28,811 nucleotides of DNA from JAFMDF01 sp039024375 (GTDB taxonomy: Bacteria > Bacteroidota > Bacteroidia > Chitinophagales > Saprospiraceae): assembly GCA_039024375.1 (NCBI GenBank), contig JBCCQK010000036.1, positions 1-28,811 on the forward strand, in the 5' to 3' direction. The translations under genes and the position numbers were made by a program. Shown piece after piece: positions 15,057 to 23,730 of the stretch (its first letter is position 1; the number at the start of each line of letters is the position of its first letter). The notes below the pieces were generated by a model. It was not told the origin of the DNA, made no database searches, and worked only from the letters and a program-made list of their open reading frames with translations.

Positions 15057-16565
15057 ATGGCTACGCAAAAAAATGACCAACTTTTTGACTTAATTCGGAC
15101 ACTCAAGAAGGCAGAAAAAAGAAATTTTCGGATTTACGCAAAAAAAATTCAGCAAAAAGACGAGGTGCTCTTTCTACAACTCTTTGATTATCTGGACAAA
15201 CAGGAAGTTTACGATTTAGAAGCACTACTAGAAAGCTCCGATACGTTTCAGAAAAAGCAAATTCCGAATTTAAAACGCAATCTATATCAACACTTACTCA
15301 ATAGTCTTCGACTACTTTACAGTCACAAGCAAGTGACCCTACAAATTCGTGAGTTTTTGGACTACGCCGAAATATTGTATAGCAAAGGACTGTATTTACA
15401 AGCATTGAAAATACTCGGCAGAGCCAAGAAAATCTCTACCAAATCGCACCAAGACGTACTTCATTTGGAAATTATTGCTTTTGAAACCCGCATCGAATCC
15501 CGTCATATTACCCGTAGTAGTACTCAAAGAATGTCAGACCTCATTCAAGAATCCTTGGATACCAACGAAACCATCAACCTAGTATCCAAACTTTCCAGTC
15601 TAAAACTTTATTTACAACGGGTTTTTATCAATGAGGGGCATTTAAAAGTGGCGGAAGATGTTGCAGAAACAAAGCGTTGGTTTTCCCAAGAAATGGATAA
15701 AATTAAACGCACCGAAACTACATTCTTTGAAAATGTTTTTTACTACCAATCTTACTATTGGTACCACTTTCTTTTACAAGAATTTGAGCAATGTCACAAG
15801 TACGCTCAAAAATGGGTTGCGCTTTACGATGCTACCCCCAATATGGTGGAAAAGGATATTGATATGTACCTTCGAGCGATGCATCACCTACTGAACACCC
15901 AATTTTTCGTGGAAGATAGCGTCGATTTGGTAAAGACCGTCAGTGAGTTCGAGCGATTTATCAAACAACACAAGGCGCATTTTAGCGAAAATGCCTTTAT
16001 CCAAGCCCATCTTTTTTTGTACCAAGCAAAATTCAATACTTACTTCCTACAACAAGACTATAAAACGGGACTTTCCCTAATCAAAAATGTGGAAGCGTTT
16101 ATCAAAACCTATAACCACCAATTGGACAATTACAAGATTATGATTTTATACTATAAAATCGCTAGCTGCTACTTCGGGGCGGGACAAGCCGCAAAAACGA
16201 TTGACTACTTAAATCATATCATTCATCAATCCAAAGATTCACTAAGAGAAGACATATTATTATACGCCCGTTTATTATTGACCTTAGCGCATTTTGAATT
16301 GCAACAGTTTGATATTTTAGACTTTCTCATTAATACCCTCCAACGACAAATAAACCAAATCGACCAACCCGACCAATTAAGTGTAGCTCTATTACAACTT
16401 TTTAAAAAACTGTACGGAGCCATTCCAGGAACGGAGAAGCGCATATACGGAGCATTTTTAGACGACCTTCGACGATTAAAAAAAGAAACCTCCGAACGAC
16501 GAGCCTTTATCTTTTTGAATATTGAACCTTGGATTTTAGCAAAAGTTGGTAACAAAAAAAATTAA
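15057..16565 (+). CDS. helical-repeat (TPR-like) protein, Bacteroidota family of unknown function
   Basis: This 502-residue cytosolic protein lacks a signal peptide. The opening NDQLFDLIRTLKKAEKRNF is characteristic of a Bacteroidota family whose members begin with a similar LF-LI-LxKxEKR motif. The remainder is a chain of amphipathic helix pairs with aromatic and alanine positions as in TPR units (EILYSKGLYLQALKILGRA, then ASCYFGAGQAAKTIDYLNHI). An upstream in-frame ATG at 15018 would add 13 residues, but the second ATG gives the family-like N-terminus. It probably acts as a protein-interaction scaffold. It lies 65 bp ahead of the secreted-protein gene, and the two may be co-transcribed. The function is unknown. 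Confidence 0.75.
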   Translation: MATQKNDQLFDLIRTLKKAEKRNFRIYAKKIQQKDEVLFLQLFDYLDKQEVYDLEALLESSDTFQKKQIPNLKRNLYQHLLNSLRLLYSHKQVTLQIREFLDYAEILYSKGLYLQALKILGRAKKISTKSHQDVLHLEIIAFETRIESRHITRSSTQRMSDLIQESLDTNETINLVSKLSSLKLYLQRVFINEGHLKVAEDVAETKRWFSQEMDKIKRTETTFFENVFYYQSYYWYHFLLQEFEQCHKYAQKWVALYDATPNMVEKDIDMYLRAMHHLLNTQFFVEDSVDLVKTVSEFERFIKQHKAHFSENAFIQAHLFLYQAKFNTYFLQQDYKTGLSLIKNVEAFIKTYNHQLDNYKIMILYYKIASCYFGAGQAAKTIDYLNHIIHQSKDSLREDILLYARLLLTLAHFELQQFDILDFLINTLQRQINQIDQPDQLSVALLQLFKKLYGAIPGTEKRIYGAFLDDLRRLKKETSERRAFIFLNIEPWILAKVGNKKN

Positions 16566-16566
16566 C

Positions 16567-16613
16567 GGTTCGGATGCAACTCTTGCCCTTTTTTTCGTTT
16601 TAAAAAACGAACC
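16567..16613 (+). other. nested hairpin between the two co-directional genes
   Basis: GGTTCG (16567-16572) pairs with CGAACC (16608-16613). As an alternative, TTCGTTTT (16594-16601) pairs with AAAACGAA (16604-16611). There is a run of seven T residues before the inner stem but none after it, so it is not a standard terminator. Confidence 0.35.
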
Positions 16614-16630
16614 AGTGCAATTAACAACTT

Positions 16631-18583
16631 ATGCAATACAATCGTTATTTATTCCCGCTTCTACTACAATTAATTACCCCCTTTTTTCTGCTTTCGCAAA
16701 ATATCGGCATCCACGCCGAACCCGTTGGTGAATGGACGAGCAAAGCTCAGTTTTCTCCCGAATATCACTACAATTCCGTCGCCGTTTACCTACTCAACGA
16801 AGATAGATTATTGGATTTGTTTGACCCTGAAAACTTAACTAAAGAGGAACGAAAACTGACGGGCGTGCGCAACTTTGATGTCCTCGAATCCATCTATTTT
16901 TCGCTAGAATTACCCAATCCTCGAAAAGAAGATGACATTATCCATTTTCCTCTATACGCCTTCGATATTCACAATTCTAAATCTTTTCAAGTCCCCCGCA
17001 ACCAAGGAAAAATTCTGGACCGAATCACCGACGAAGAACTCAACGGGATTGGGCTAGAAGCTAAAGCAAAGATTGAAGCCATTAAGAAAAATCAGTTGTT
17101 AGAAGTCGCCTACCAGATTTCGTCGAGTGTCAACAAAATCTTGGGTGACCGCATTTTTCATAATCCTGGCATTTCGGGCGTCATGCGGAAGGCACAGGAG
17201 TTTTTTGAAGATAAATATCGAGGAAAAATTGTATCGGAATTTACCGTACCGATTTTGCCGGGCAACGCCGATTTCGAATATCGACTGCATTCAGCGTCGA
17301 TTTACCAAGTGAAGTGGGATTTTCAAGAAAAACTGCGCCTTTACAAAGGTAGTATTTGGTCAGATTTGGTGGACCGAGCGGAAGTAACCGAAGAGCAGCT
17401 AAAAGACCGCCCGAGTCGTTTGATTCGCTACAACAAACACCCGTATTTGGTGGTGGTACGCTACAAATCGGCCTATTCGTTGCCCGAAGCGCACAAATTA
17501 AACGTAAAGATTGACCAACCGTATTTAGATAAGCGCCTCTACAATTTGACCGAATTTCGCAAGAATGGCAACCAATACAAGGCCGAAGAAGCCTTTCTAG
17601 CCATCTTGCGAGACGCCATTGACTTGCAAAGAAACTGCGAAAACTACATCCGAGGAAAGCAAAAAGGTGATTTGGAAAATGAGTTGCTGATGCAAATCGC
17701 CCAGCAAAACTTCGAATTGCTCAACGCTTATAAAAAAGAGGTAGCACGCAATCAAGGAGATGAGGAACGAAAAAAATACTTCGAGGATAATTACACGGTG
17801 ACTTACTATAAATTCTTCAAACTACTCGACAACATTCTGTTCCAAGACCCGCAATTGAAAGAGATTGGTAAAATTCCCAATTTAGTTGAAACGCTCTACC
17901 AAAAAGATTTGGAACGGACGTCGCCGCAAGAACTCTACAGTTACTTGAAGCAACTCGAAACTTACCGAAAAACGGCCAGTCAAGTAGCGCCCATCGAAGG
18001 CGACCTATTTTATAAAACGCGAGAAGTTGCCAACCGAATTGAAACCATTTTCCAAAGTCAAGTCTTCAATGTCCCCGCCCTTGGCGACAAACAGCAACGA
18101 GTCGAAAAATTCACTGCTCTAAAAAAACAATATCCACTCTGCGTGGTTTGTGTCCACGAAGCGGACCATCAAATCTCGTTGATTCAGCAATCCATCGACG
18201 ATGAACGTCGCAGCGCCCTATTTGCCCTCCAAAATCAACAATTGAAATACCGAAAATGCTTTAGCGACATCCAACTAACGGCTTTGCAGCAACTGGGCAA
18301 ACGCTACCCGCAACAAGACAGCTTAACCGAACTCAAACGGTCGCTGTACGAAGCCTATTTGCAAAAAATTCACAATCTCAAAGAAGCAGCGGCGCAGTTC
18401 CAAGAAATTGGTTTAGTAAAAGTGGAAAAATTACCGTCCGAAAAATTATTACCAACCCTCACAGTGTATCAAACAAGGTTGGCTAATTTTAAAAATGAGG
18501 CTTGTCAGTTGATTTACGGGGAGTTGTTGGATAAGGAAGCGTTGAGCTGTTTGGGAGGCGATTGTAAGATGGCGATTCCGTAG
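16631..18583 (+). CDS. large secreted protein, unknown function
   Basis: This is a 650-residue protein with a signal peptide (MQYNRYLFPLLLQLITPFF, cleavage probably near SQN at 22-24) and no later membrane segment or lipobox, so it should be periplasmic or secreted. The first third (about 25-290) is mixed alpha/beta and includes the segment FTVPILPGNADFEYRLHSAS. The second part (about 300-650) is long, charged and helical, with many K, E and Q residues and likely coiled coils. It carries a CVVC motif (C504, C507) and a CLGGDC motif near the end, which could form disulphides or bind metal. I do not recognise the family. It follows the TPR-like gene by 65 bp. A degenerate repeat array starts immediately after its TAG stop. 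Confidence 0.7.
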   Translation: MQYNRYLFPLLLQLITPFFLLSQNIGIHAEPVGEWTSKAQFSPEYHYNSVAVYLLNEDRLLDLFDPENLTKEERKLTGVRNFDVLESIYFSLELPNPRKEDDIIHFPLYAFDIHNSKSFQVPRNQGKILDRITDEELNGIGLEAKAKIEAIKKNQLLEVAYQISSSVNKILGDRIFHNPGISGVMRKAQEFFEDKYRGKIVSEFTVPILPGNADFEYRLHSASIYQVKWDFQEKLRLYKGSIWSDLVDRAEVTEEQLKDRPSRLIRYNKHPYLVVVRYKSAYSLPEAHKLNVKIDQPYLDKRLYNLTEFRKNGNQYKAEEAFLAILRDAIDLQRNCENYIRGKQKGDLENELLMQIAQQNFELLNAYKKEVARNQGDEERKKYFEDNYTVTYYKFFKLLDNILFQDPQLKEIGKIPNLVETLYQKDLERTSPQELYSYLKQLETYRKTASQVAPIEGDLFYKTREVANRIETIFQSQVFNVPALGDKQQRVEKFTALKKQYPLCVVCVHEADHQISLIQQSIDDERRSALFALQNQQLKYRKCFSDIQLTALQQLGKRYPQQDSLTELKRSLYEAYLQKIHNLKEAAAQFQEIGLVKVEKLPSEKLLPTLTVYQTRLANFKNEACQLIYGELLDKEALSCLGGDCKMAIP

Positions 18584-18689
18584 GTAGTTTGTAGTGGCAG
18601 TTTGCAGGAGGCAGTAGCAGTGGCAGTAGAGAAAGTAGAAAACTCAGAAAGTCAACGTCTAAATCCGCTGTCCACTTATCCGCTGTCCA
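18584..18689. repeat. degenerate 7/6-bp array and direct repeat at a convergent gene end
   Basis: Immediately after the stop come four heptamers (GTAGTTT, GTAGTGG, CAGTTTG, CAGGAGG at 18584-18611) and then three hexamers of the CAGTAG type to 18629. Further on, TCCGCTGTCCA is repeated exactly at 18664-18674 and 18679-18689. No ordinary terminator is visible between the convergent genes. Confidence 0.6.
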
Positions 18690-18732
18690 AATAATAAGAA
18701 CCACAAGGAACAGCTAACTTACATAGTAAAAA

Positions 18733-19998
18733 CTAAACTAACCGCTCAAAAATTTCCGCCCCCAACCGCCGATTTAGCATTCCATCTTCTTTCAGAATAG
18801 GCAAAAAAAGTACCTGTCCTTTCACCTTATTTTCCCCGCTATCAAAAGATTGAAAAGGAATCGGTGAGGTATTCTTCTGCGCGTCCGAAACCTTCGGATA
18901 AAGCAAAATCCCCTTCGAAGCGGAAAAATACTGACAATAAATGTACAACTGTTTTAAGTCTTCAATAGGCGGTTGCTTGCCCGTACGGGGATTACTGGAT
19001 AATAGCTTCCATTTGGTATCTAAAACAAAAATCGTATCGTCAACTTGCACCACCAAATCGGGACGAATCGTCCGTCGTTGCCAAAAAGGGCGACTCGTTT
19101 GACGTCGAACAGTAATACGTTCGTTTTCCAATCGTTTCAATTGCCAAAAAACGTACTCTTCGTAGAGTTGATTCATATCGAACAGCAAAGCAAATAAATG
19201 ATGCTGCCCATATCGAATATCGGGACTAAAATTGAGCAATATCAATCGACTCCATTCCATCAAAAAACGATGTTCTTGGTATAGTGAATTTTGAAACAGT
19301 CGCTCAAAATCGCTAGGACTCAACCAACGGTCCGACACGACAGGGAAAGTCGCCAGTGCCTGTTTGACCAACCATTTTAGGTCTGATTTCAGATATAGCC
19401 TATCCAAAGTTTTCAACGCCGCCAATAGCATCTGATTAAAAAGATGGTCATAGGCAAAAGACTGATATTGCACCCAAAATCGTTCGGACCGATGGCCATT
19501 TTTTCGCAAATGCGTAGGCAAATCTAAGCGCCCCTTTAATACCTTTTCGTTGCTTTTTTGCCCTAGGTACTTTCTCGGTAAGCCCTTATTGATGAGTGAT
19601 TGCACCGACTCCAAAAAACGTCGTACGTACAAATCCAAAATAGTATTGGACGCCAAACGAACTTGTCCCAATCCAGCAGACTCGATGGGTAATAATCGGC
19701 AGTAACGGAGCATTTCCAGTAAAACACCTTGCCATTTTGCGGCGTTTTGATTGGCTGACCTATCTGCTTTGGGTAGTATTTCGATAGTCAAGTCGCCTAC
19801 TTGTATAATGCCTACGTAATGACTGAGCTTGATGCCCCGATAGACTAGTGTGAAGTATTTTGTAGTTTGTTTTTCTTGGTAAATCGCTAGGGTATGAAAG
19901 GTCTTTTCGTCGAATAGGATTCCGTTGATTGAACTACCTACTCGGATGGTTTGGTGTTCGAAAAGTTGCCATGTTTTTCTCTTTGCAGTTATAGCCAT
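18733..19998 (-). CDS. McrC-like restriction nuclease subunit, without McrB
   Basis: The protein resembles McrC, the PD-(D/E)XK nuclease subunit that works with the McrB GTPase motor to cut methylated DNA. Diagnostic parts are LFEHQTIRVG near the start, VGIIQVGDLTIEILPKADR (about residues 62-80 from this start), the helical middle with KGRLDLPTHLRKN, and the nuclease core RPDLVV followed by VLDTKWK (D314, D327, K329). I start at the ATG at 19998 (421 residues). A GTG at 20046 would add a hydrophobic stretch that the family lacks. The expected mcrB gene is not upstream: an efflux operon and its terminator are. The convergent secreted protein has no P-loop. It may be an orphan remnant, may partner a distant McrB, or may have a stand-alone role. 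Confidence 0.8.
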   Translation of the reverse strand: MAITAKRKTWQLFEHQTIRVGSSINGILFDEKTFHTLAIYQEKQTTKYFTLVYRGIKLSHYVGIIQVGDLTIEILPKADRSANQNAAKWQGVLLEMLRYCRLLPIESAGLGQVRLASNTILDLYVRRFLESVQSLINKGLPRKYLGQKSNEKVLKGRLDLPTHLRKNGHRSERFWVQYQSFAYDHLFNQMLLAALKTLDRLYLKSDLKWLVKQALATFPVVSDRWLSPSDFERLFQNSLYQEHRFLMEWSRLILLNFSPDIRYGQHHLFALLFDMNQLYEEYVFWQLKRLENERITVRRQTSRPFWQRRTIRPDLVVQVDDTIFVLDTKWKLLSSNPRTGKQPPIEDLKQLYIYCQYFSASKGILLYPKVSDAQKNTSPIPFQSFDSGENKVKGQVLFLPILKEDGMLNRRLGAEIFERLV

Positions 19999-20060
19999 AA
20001 CAACTAAGGTAAGCAATATTTTGATGCGTTTGGTAATTTTATGCACCCATTCTGATTACG

Positions 20061-20112
20061 AAAAATAGTAAAGAAGAAGAAGAAATAGTTTTCTTCTTCT
20101 TCGCTATTTTTT
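20061..20112 (-). terminator. GAA-rich terminator at the end of the efflux operon
   Basis: AAAAATAG (20061-20068) pairs with CTATTTTT (20104-20111), and inside it a GAA-repeat run (20071-20085) pairs with a TTC-repeat run (20089-20101). Both strands end in a T-run, so it can work in either direction. On the minus strand it begins 8 bases after the stop of the MacA-like gene. It resembles the hairpin at 25829-25854. Confidence 0.8.
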
Positions 20113-20119
20113 CTTTTAC

Positions 20120-21361
20120 TTATATCTGCTTCTGCACCTTCACCTGCATCGTCGTATCAATATTACTATCCAGAACTTCAATCTTTAGTCCATCCGAAAT
20201 GCCCGTCTTAATCTGACGTTGTTCGAACTCTTGGTCGCCTACCGCTATTTCGATGAACGTGGAATCGTTTCGGAAAATAACATCTCGTTCTTGCAGCGCC
20301 ATTACTTGATTGCGTCTATCCAAGATGATATCGCCATTGGCGGAGTAACCTGCTCGTAGAAAGACATCTTTGGTGGGTTTGATGGCCGCTCGAACTTCGA
20401 ATTTGACGGTACCTTCCTCTTCCTCGCCTTTGGGCGAAATAAACTCTAGTGTAGCGTCGAATTTTTTATCTTCAATGGCACCAATCGTCAGTTCTAACGG
20501 CATTCCTTCTTTTAATTTACCAACATCCGATTCATCTACTTTCCCTTCGAAAATTAGCGAAGTCATATCGGCGACGATGGCAATACTCGTTCCTTCGTTG
20601 AAATTATTTCGCTCGATAACGGAAGAACCTTCTTCTACGGGAACGTCCAAAACCATCCCTTCTACCGTTGACACAACGATGTTATTGACCTGTCGAGAAT
20701 TTTTGGAAGCCCCTTCTCGGAGCAATTGCAAATTGTTGATGGCGGCGTTCATTTCTTGCTTCGCAATATCCACGTTAGCGGTAAACTGTTGTAGGGTATT
20801 TCCCGCTAATAATTCCGCATTATCAAAAGCCGCTTTGGCCATATCCGCATCTCGCTTGAAGCGATTATAGTCTTGTTCACTAAGGACGCCTTCCTCAAAC
20901 AATTGGCGATTGCGCGCTTCTTCTTGCTGAGCCGTTTCGTAGGAAGCGCGGGCGCTTTCGATGTCCAATTTTTTACTAAAAACCTCCTGCTGCCGCTTCA
21001 ATTCTCGCTTCGCTTCTTCGTAGCGGATACGGGTCAACTCCACTTGACTTTGGGCGTTATTGATGCTGACTTGACTAGGAATAAGCTTGATTTTGGCAAT
21101 TTTCTGACCTTTTTGGGCGATTTCGCCTTCCTCAATGTACAGTTCATCGACCACTCCTGACACCTGTGGTTTAATCAGCACCTCTCTTCGTGGTTTAATC
21201 GAACCCGTGGCGACCGTCTTTTTAATAATGTCGGTAATTTCGGGTTTACTAGTTTCGTAAACCGTTGGGTCTTTGGCGTTTTGTTGGTAAAAATAAACGC
21301 CTAAGAAAATGGAGAATAGCACTAGCACAACGGCTAGGGAGATGAGACAGCCTTTATTCAT
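20120..21361 (-). CDS. MacA/HlyD-type periplasmic adaptor of an efflux ABC system
   Basis: This is a 413-residue membrane-fusion protein with an N-terminal membrane anchor (residues 4-26). A lipoyl half-motif follows (VLIKPQVSGVVDELYIEEGE, about 61-80), then a long charged alpha-hairpin (about 95-215), the second lipoyl half (VVSTVEGMVLDVPVEEGSSV) and beta-barrel domains with GYSANGDIIL. MacA-type adaptors join the MacB permease to an outer-membrane TolC channel and stimulate its ATPase. No tolC gene is present in the window. The gene is the last of the efflux cluster, 343 bp after the membrane-protein gene, and that gap contains heptamer arrays, so it may or may not share the transcript. Confidence 0.9.
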   Translation of the reverse strand: MNKGCLISLAVVLVLFSIFLGVYFYQQNAKDPTVYETSKPEITDIIKKTVATGSIKPRREVLIKPQVSGVVDELYIEEGEIAQKGQKIAKIKLIPSQVSINNAQSQVELTRIRYEEAKRELKRQQEVFSKKLDIESARASYETAQQEEARNRQLFEEGVLSEQDYNRFKRDADMAKAAFDNAELLAGNTLQQFTANVDIAKQEMNAAINNLQLLREGASKNSRQVNNIVVSTVEGMVLDVPVEEGSSVIERNNFNEGTSIAIVADMTSLIFEGKVDESDVGKLKEGMPLELTIGAIEDKKFDATLEFISPKGEEEEGTVKFEVRAAIKPTKDVFLRAGYSANGDIILDRRNQVMALQERDVIFRNDSTFIEIAVGDQEFEQRQIKTGISDGLKIEVLDSNIDTTMQVKVQKQI

Positions 21362-21416
21362 TATTGCTGAGTTTTAAATGCTTGGTTTACAACAGTTGGT
21401 GTAATTTCGAGGCTAT

Positions 21417-21444
21417 CGGTCCACGGTAAACGGTTCACGGTCGG
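21417..21444. repeat. four-unit 7-bp array, CGGTNNA type
   Basis: Four heptamers (CGGTCCA, CGGTAAA, then two more beginning CGGT) lie in exact register upstream of the MacA-like gene. Confidence 0.7.
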
Positions 21445-21671
21445 AACAAAGCGAACTTAAAACCAACGAACTGAAATTAATTCACTTTCGATAATTTACA
21501 ACGTTAGACGGATAGCCAATGTCGAATGAATTGATTAGGTTGTAACCAGTTTAAGAATGTTATTCAGAATAGAGATAAGGGACCGCTTCGCTGAGAGAAT
21601 AGAGACGTAAATTACCAAAAGAACAATAAATTACTATATTTACTGCTGCTTGTTATTGTCATAAATCTTTA

Positions 21672-21699
21672 TTCTCTGTTCTCAATTCTCGGTTCTGAA
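21672..21699. repeat. four-unit 7-bp array, TTCTCNN type
   Basis: Four heptamers beginning TTCTC or TTCTG start at 21672, 21679, 21686 and 21693, ending five bases from the stop codon of the 201-residue membrane protein gene. Inverse units lie near 21566-21613. Confidence 0.7.
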
Positions 21700-21704
21700 A
21701 ATGA

Positions 21705-22310
21705 TTATTTTCTAAAAATTTTTATAATCGTGTATAGGATAAAAGCGGCCACTAAAATCGTCACATAGGGAAATTCCCAGATAAAAATTCCTACTGCGAT
21801 GGCGATTAAGACCATCATTATTTTTTGAAAAATTCGCCCCTGCCAAGTCGCCGACCAAGGCGGACAATCGGGATTTACTTTCCGTATTCTTCTAATAGTA
21901 GTTTTCTTAAATCCTACCCAACTTTGATAACTCGCAGCCGTTTTAAGCGTCGCGAAATGAGTTGGAAATAGCTTTCCTTTCTCTCGTAAAAGGAAGTTTA
22001 TCATTGGACTATTGAGTGCATCTACTCTGAACCATTTTACATCTTGAAAGCGAATAACTCGGTTCGTTTCGATAATTTTCAAATATTCGGCATGCAGTTC
22101 GATGGTTCGTTTTCTTTTTACTAAAAAAGCATTTTTTTCAAAAAAAGTAATTCCCAAAAAAAATACAGCGAACAAAATCAAGAAGAAATAATTAACCAAG
22201 AGTCCCAACAGAATCAGTCCAAAAAAAAGGGTCATCAGCAACAGAAAATTCCAGAAAAAGGAAACTAATTCGAGCCGATAAATTCTTATTTCTTCCGTCT
22301 GCTCACTCAT
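21705..22310 (-). CDS. membrane protein coupled to the MacB-like permease, unknown function
   Basis: This 201-residue protein has two hydrophobic helices at each end (about 15-58 and 160-198) and a basic, strand-rich middle (about 60-155: RTIELHAEYLKIIETNRVIRF, then DVKWFRVDAL). This layout is seen in bacterial PH-like-domain membrane proteins; the assignment is by eye only. Its ATG lies inside the end of the permease gene (ATGAGTGA, 8-base overlap), which points to coupled translation and a tie to the efflux complex. I cannot name a function. It could be an accessory or regulatory subunit not found in the Escherichia coli MacAB system. Confidence 0.7.
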   Translation of the reverse strand: MSEQTEEIRIYRLELVSFFWNFLLLMTLFFGLILLGLLVNYFFLILFAVFFLGITFFEKNAFLVKRKRTIELHAEYLKIIETNRVIRFQDVKWFRVDALNSPMINFLLREKGKLFPTHFATLKTAASYQSWVGFKKTTIRRIRKVNPDCPPWSATWQGRIFQKIMMVLIAIAVGIFIWEFPYVTILVAAFILYTIIKIFRK

Positions 22311-23556
22311 CTTTTAGCGCTACCACTGGATTTACATTAGCTGCCTGCAATGCGGGTACTAACCCCGTCAAAGCCCCTGAAATAATGAGCATCACTAGAG
22401 CACCAATACTGACTTGTAAATCAATCTGCGGATTGGTAAAAAACTGCACGCCCGCTCCCGCCGCTAACTTCATCAAATAGACCACCGCAATGCTAATCAC
22501 TAACCCGATGTAGCCCGCCAGCGTAGTGATAAAAACCGATTCTAACAAAATCATACTGATGATGGAACGAGGCGTAGCTCCCATCGCTTTGCGAATACCA
22601 ATTTCCTTCGTTCGGTCTTTGACGATAATAAGCATAATATTTCCAACGCCAATGATGCCAAAGAGCAAACTACCGATGCCGACGAACCAAATTAAAAAGT
22701 TGATACCCGTAAATAGGCCCATGATTTCTTTGGTTTCTTCTTCAATATTGTCCGTTCCTACTCCACGTGGGTCATCGGGATGAATGCGGTGTCGCTTTTT
22801 TATCAGCGCTTTGATACGGTCTTCGGCCACCGAAACGACGTATTTGGGGTTAATCGTACAAACAAACCAGCCGATTTTATTATGCCGATTCGTTACTTGT
22901 TGAGCCGTCGTCAAAGGCATAAAAATGGATTTATTATCCTCGGTTGCGTTTTCTCCCTTTCGGTCGGAAGCGGTCTCTCCTACCACCATGTAGTCCACGC
23001 CTTGAATCTTAACAAATTCGCCAATGGGGTCAATCGCTTCGTCTCCTTTTCCAAACAGTTGCTCCCGAACCGACGTACCAATCACTACAACTTTGCGCCG
23101 CTCTTCCATATCCTTTTCGTTGATAAATCGACCATTTTTCAACTCTATTGCATCAATTTTTAGCATATTGGGCGTATCTCCACGCACTTCGAACGACTCG
23201 CGTTTATCCCTGTAAGCCACTTCGCCCGAAGGCAAGCCCAATCGGCAAGAAAAATACTCCATCATGTCTCCCAAGTCGTACCGAATCGCCTCAATATCAT
23301 CGTTCGTTATCCAATTGAATCGTCCCGCTTGCAACCCATCGTAGGGCATCGTGGTCGGAGTCGTCCAGACGTACATGGAGTTCTTGGCGTGTCCCCCCAG
23401 CATGGCATATACTCCATTTTGAAATCCCGTGCCTGCCCCCATCAATACGACCAGCATAAATATACCCCAAAACACCCCCAACGCCGTCAGAAACGTCCGC
23501 AGCTTATTCTTGCTAATCGTATTAAAAATCTCCTGCCATTTGTCGTAGTCAAACAT
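22303..23556 (-). CDS. MacB-like ABC exporter permease, second paralogue
   Basis: This 417-residue FtsX/MacB-type permease lacks a fused ATPase. A first membrane helix (about 20-45, LRTFLTALGVFWGIFMLVVL) is followed by a large periplasmic MacB core domain (about 46-275) and three C-terminal helices that include the coupling segment VKDRTKEIGIRKAMGATPRSI. The ATG at 23556 is chosen because MFDYDKWQEIF is also the start of the neighbouring paralogue. The longer in-frame start at 23676 would add 40 residues translated from the 9-bp repeat array, which is an artefact. It works with the ATPase at 25143-25811. The two permeases could form a heterodimer. Confidence 0.92.
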   Translation of the reverse strand: MFDYDKWQEIFNTISKNKLRTFLTALGVFWGIFMLVVLMGAGTGFQNGVYAMLGGHAKNSMYVWTTPTTMPYDGLQAGRFNWITNDDIEAIRYDLGDMMEYFSCRLGLPSGEVAYRDKRESFEVRGDTPNMLKIDAIELKNGRFINEKDMEERRKVVVIGTSVREQLFGKGDEAIDPIGEFVKIQGVDYMVVGETASDRKGENATEDNKSIFMPLTTAQQVTNRHNKIGWFVCTINPKYVVSVAEDRIKALIKKRHRIHPDDPRGVGTDNIEEETKEIMGLFTGINFLIWFVGIGSLLFGIIGVGNIMLIIVKDRTKEIGIRKAMGATPRSIISMILLESVFITTLAGYIGLVISIAVVYLMKLAAGAGVQFFTNPQIDLQVSIGALVMLIISGALTGLVPALQAANVNPVVALKDE

Positions 23557-23730
23557 GGTCGAAAGGTAAAGAGGTTTAGAGGTAAAAAGGCTAAAAGGTT
23601 TCGAGGTTACTGGGTGAATCAAGTTTATGGGGTTTATGAGGCGAATGAGGTTTACAGGGTGAATGAGGCCGAACACGACCTACTTTGAATGAAACAAAAA
23701 AATGTCCTACAAACATCCTGTCATCCTGTA
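23557..23730. repeat. spacer with seven-unit 9-bp array and a 25-bp repeat
   Basis: The spacer between the permease genes has an AAGG-rich block (about 23564-23601), then seven 9-bp units (23614-23676, such as GTTTATGAG and GTGAATGAG), then a 25-bp sequence (23706-23730) that directly follows the stop of the upstream gene. All three blocks recur in the same order in the spacer at 24979-25142. Confidence 0.75.

Larger units (their letters stand above)
21362..21704. other. gene-free stretch inside the efflux cluster
   Basis: It holds two short perfect-register heptamer arrays (21417-21444 and 21672-21699) and, around 21566-21613, AGAATAG-like units in the opposite orientation to the second array. 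I see no clear promoter or terminator. Confidence 0.5.

Noticed and set aside
19999..20046. GTG-started extension of the McrC gene
   Set aside because: Adds a hydrophobic stretch not expected in this cytosolic family; the ATG at 19998 fits better.
23557..23676. 40-residue N-terminal extension of the second permease
   Set aside because: It is a translation of the 9-bp repeat array (repeating HP/LI/NP pattern); the paralogue begins at MFDYDKW.
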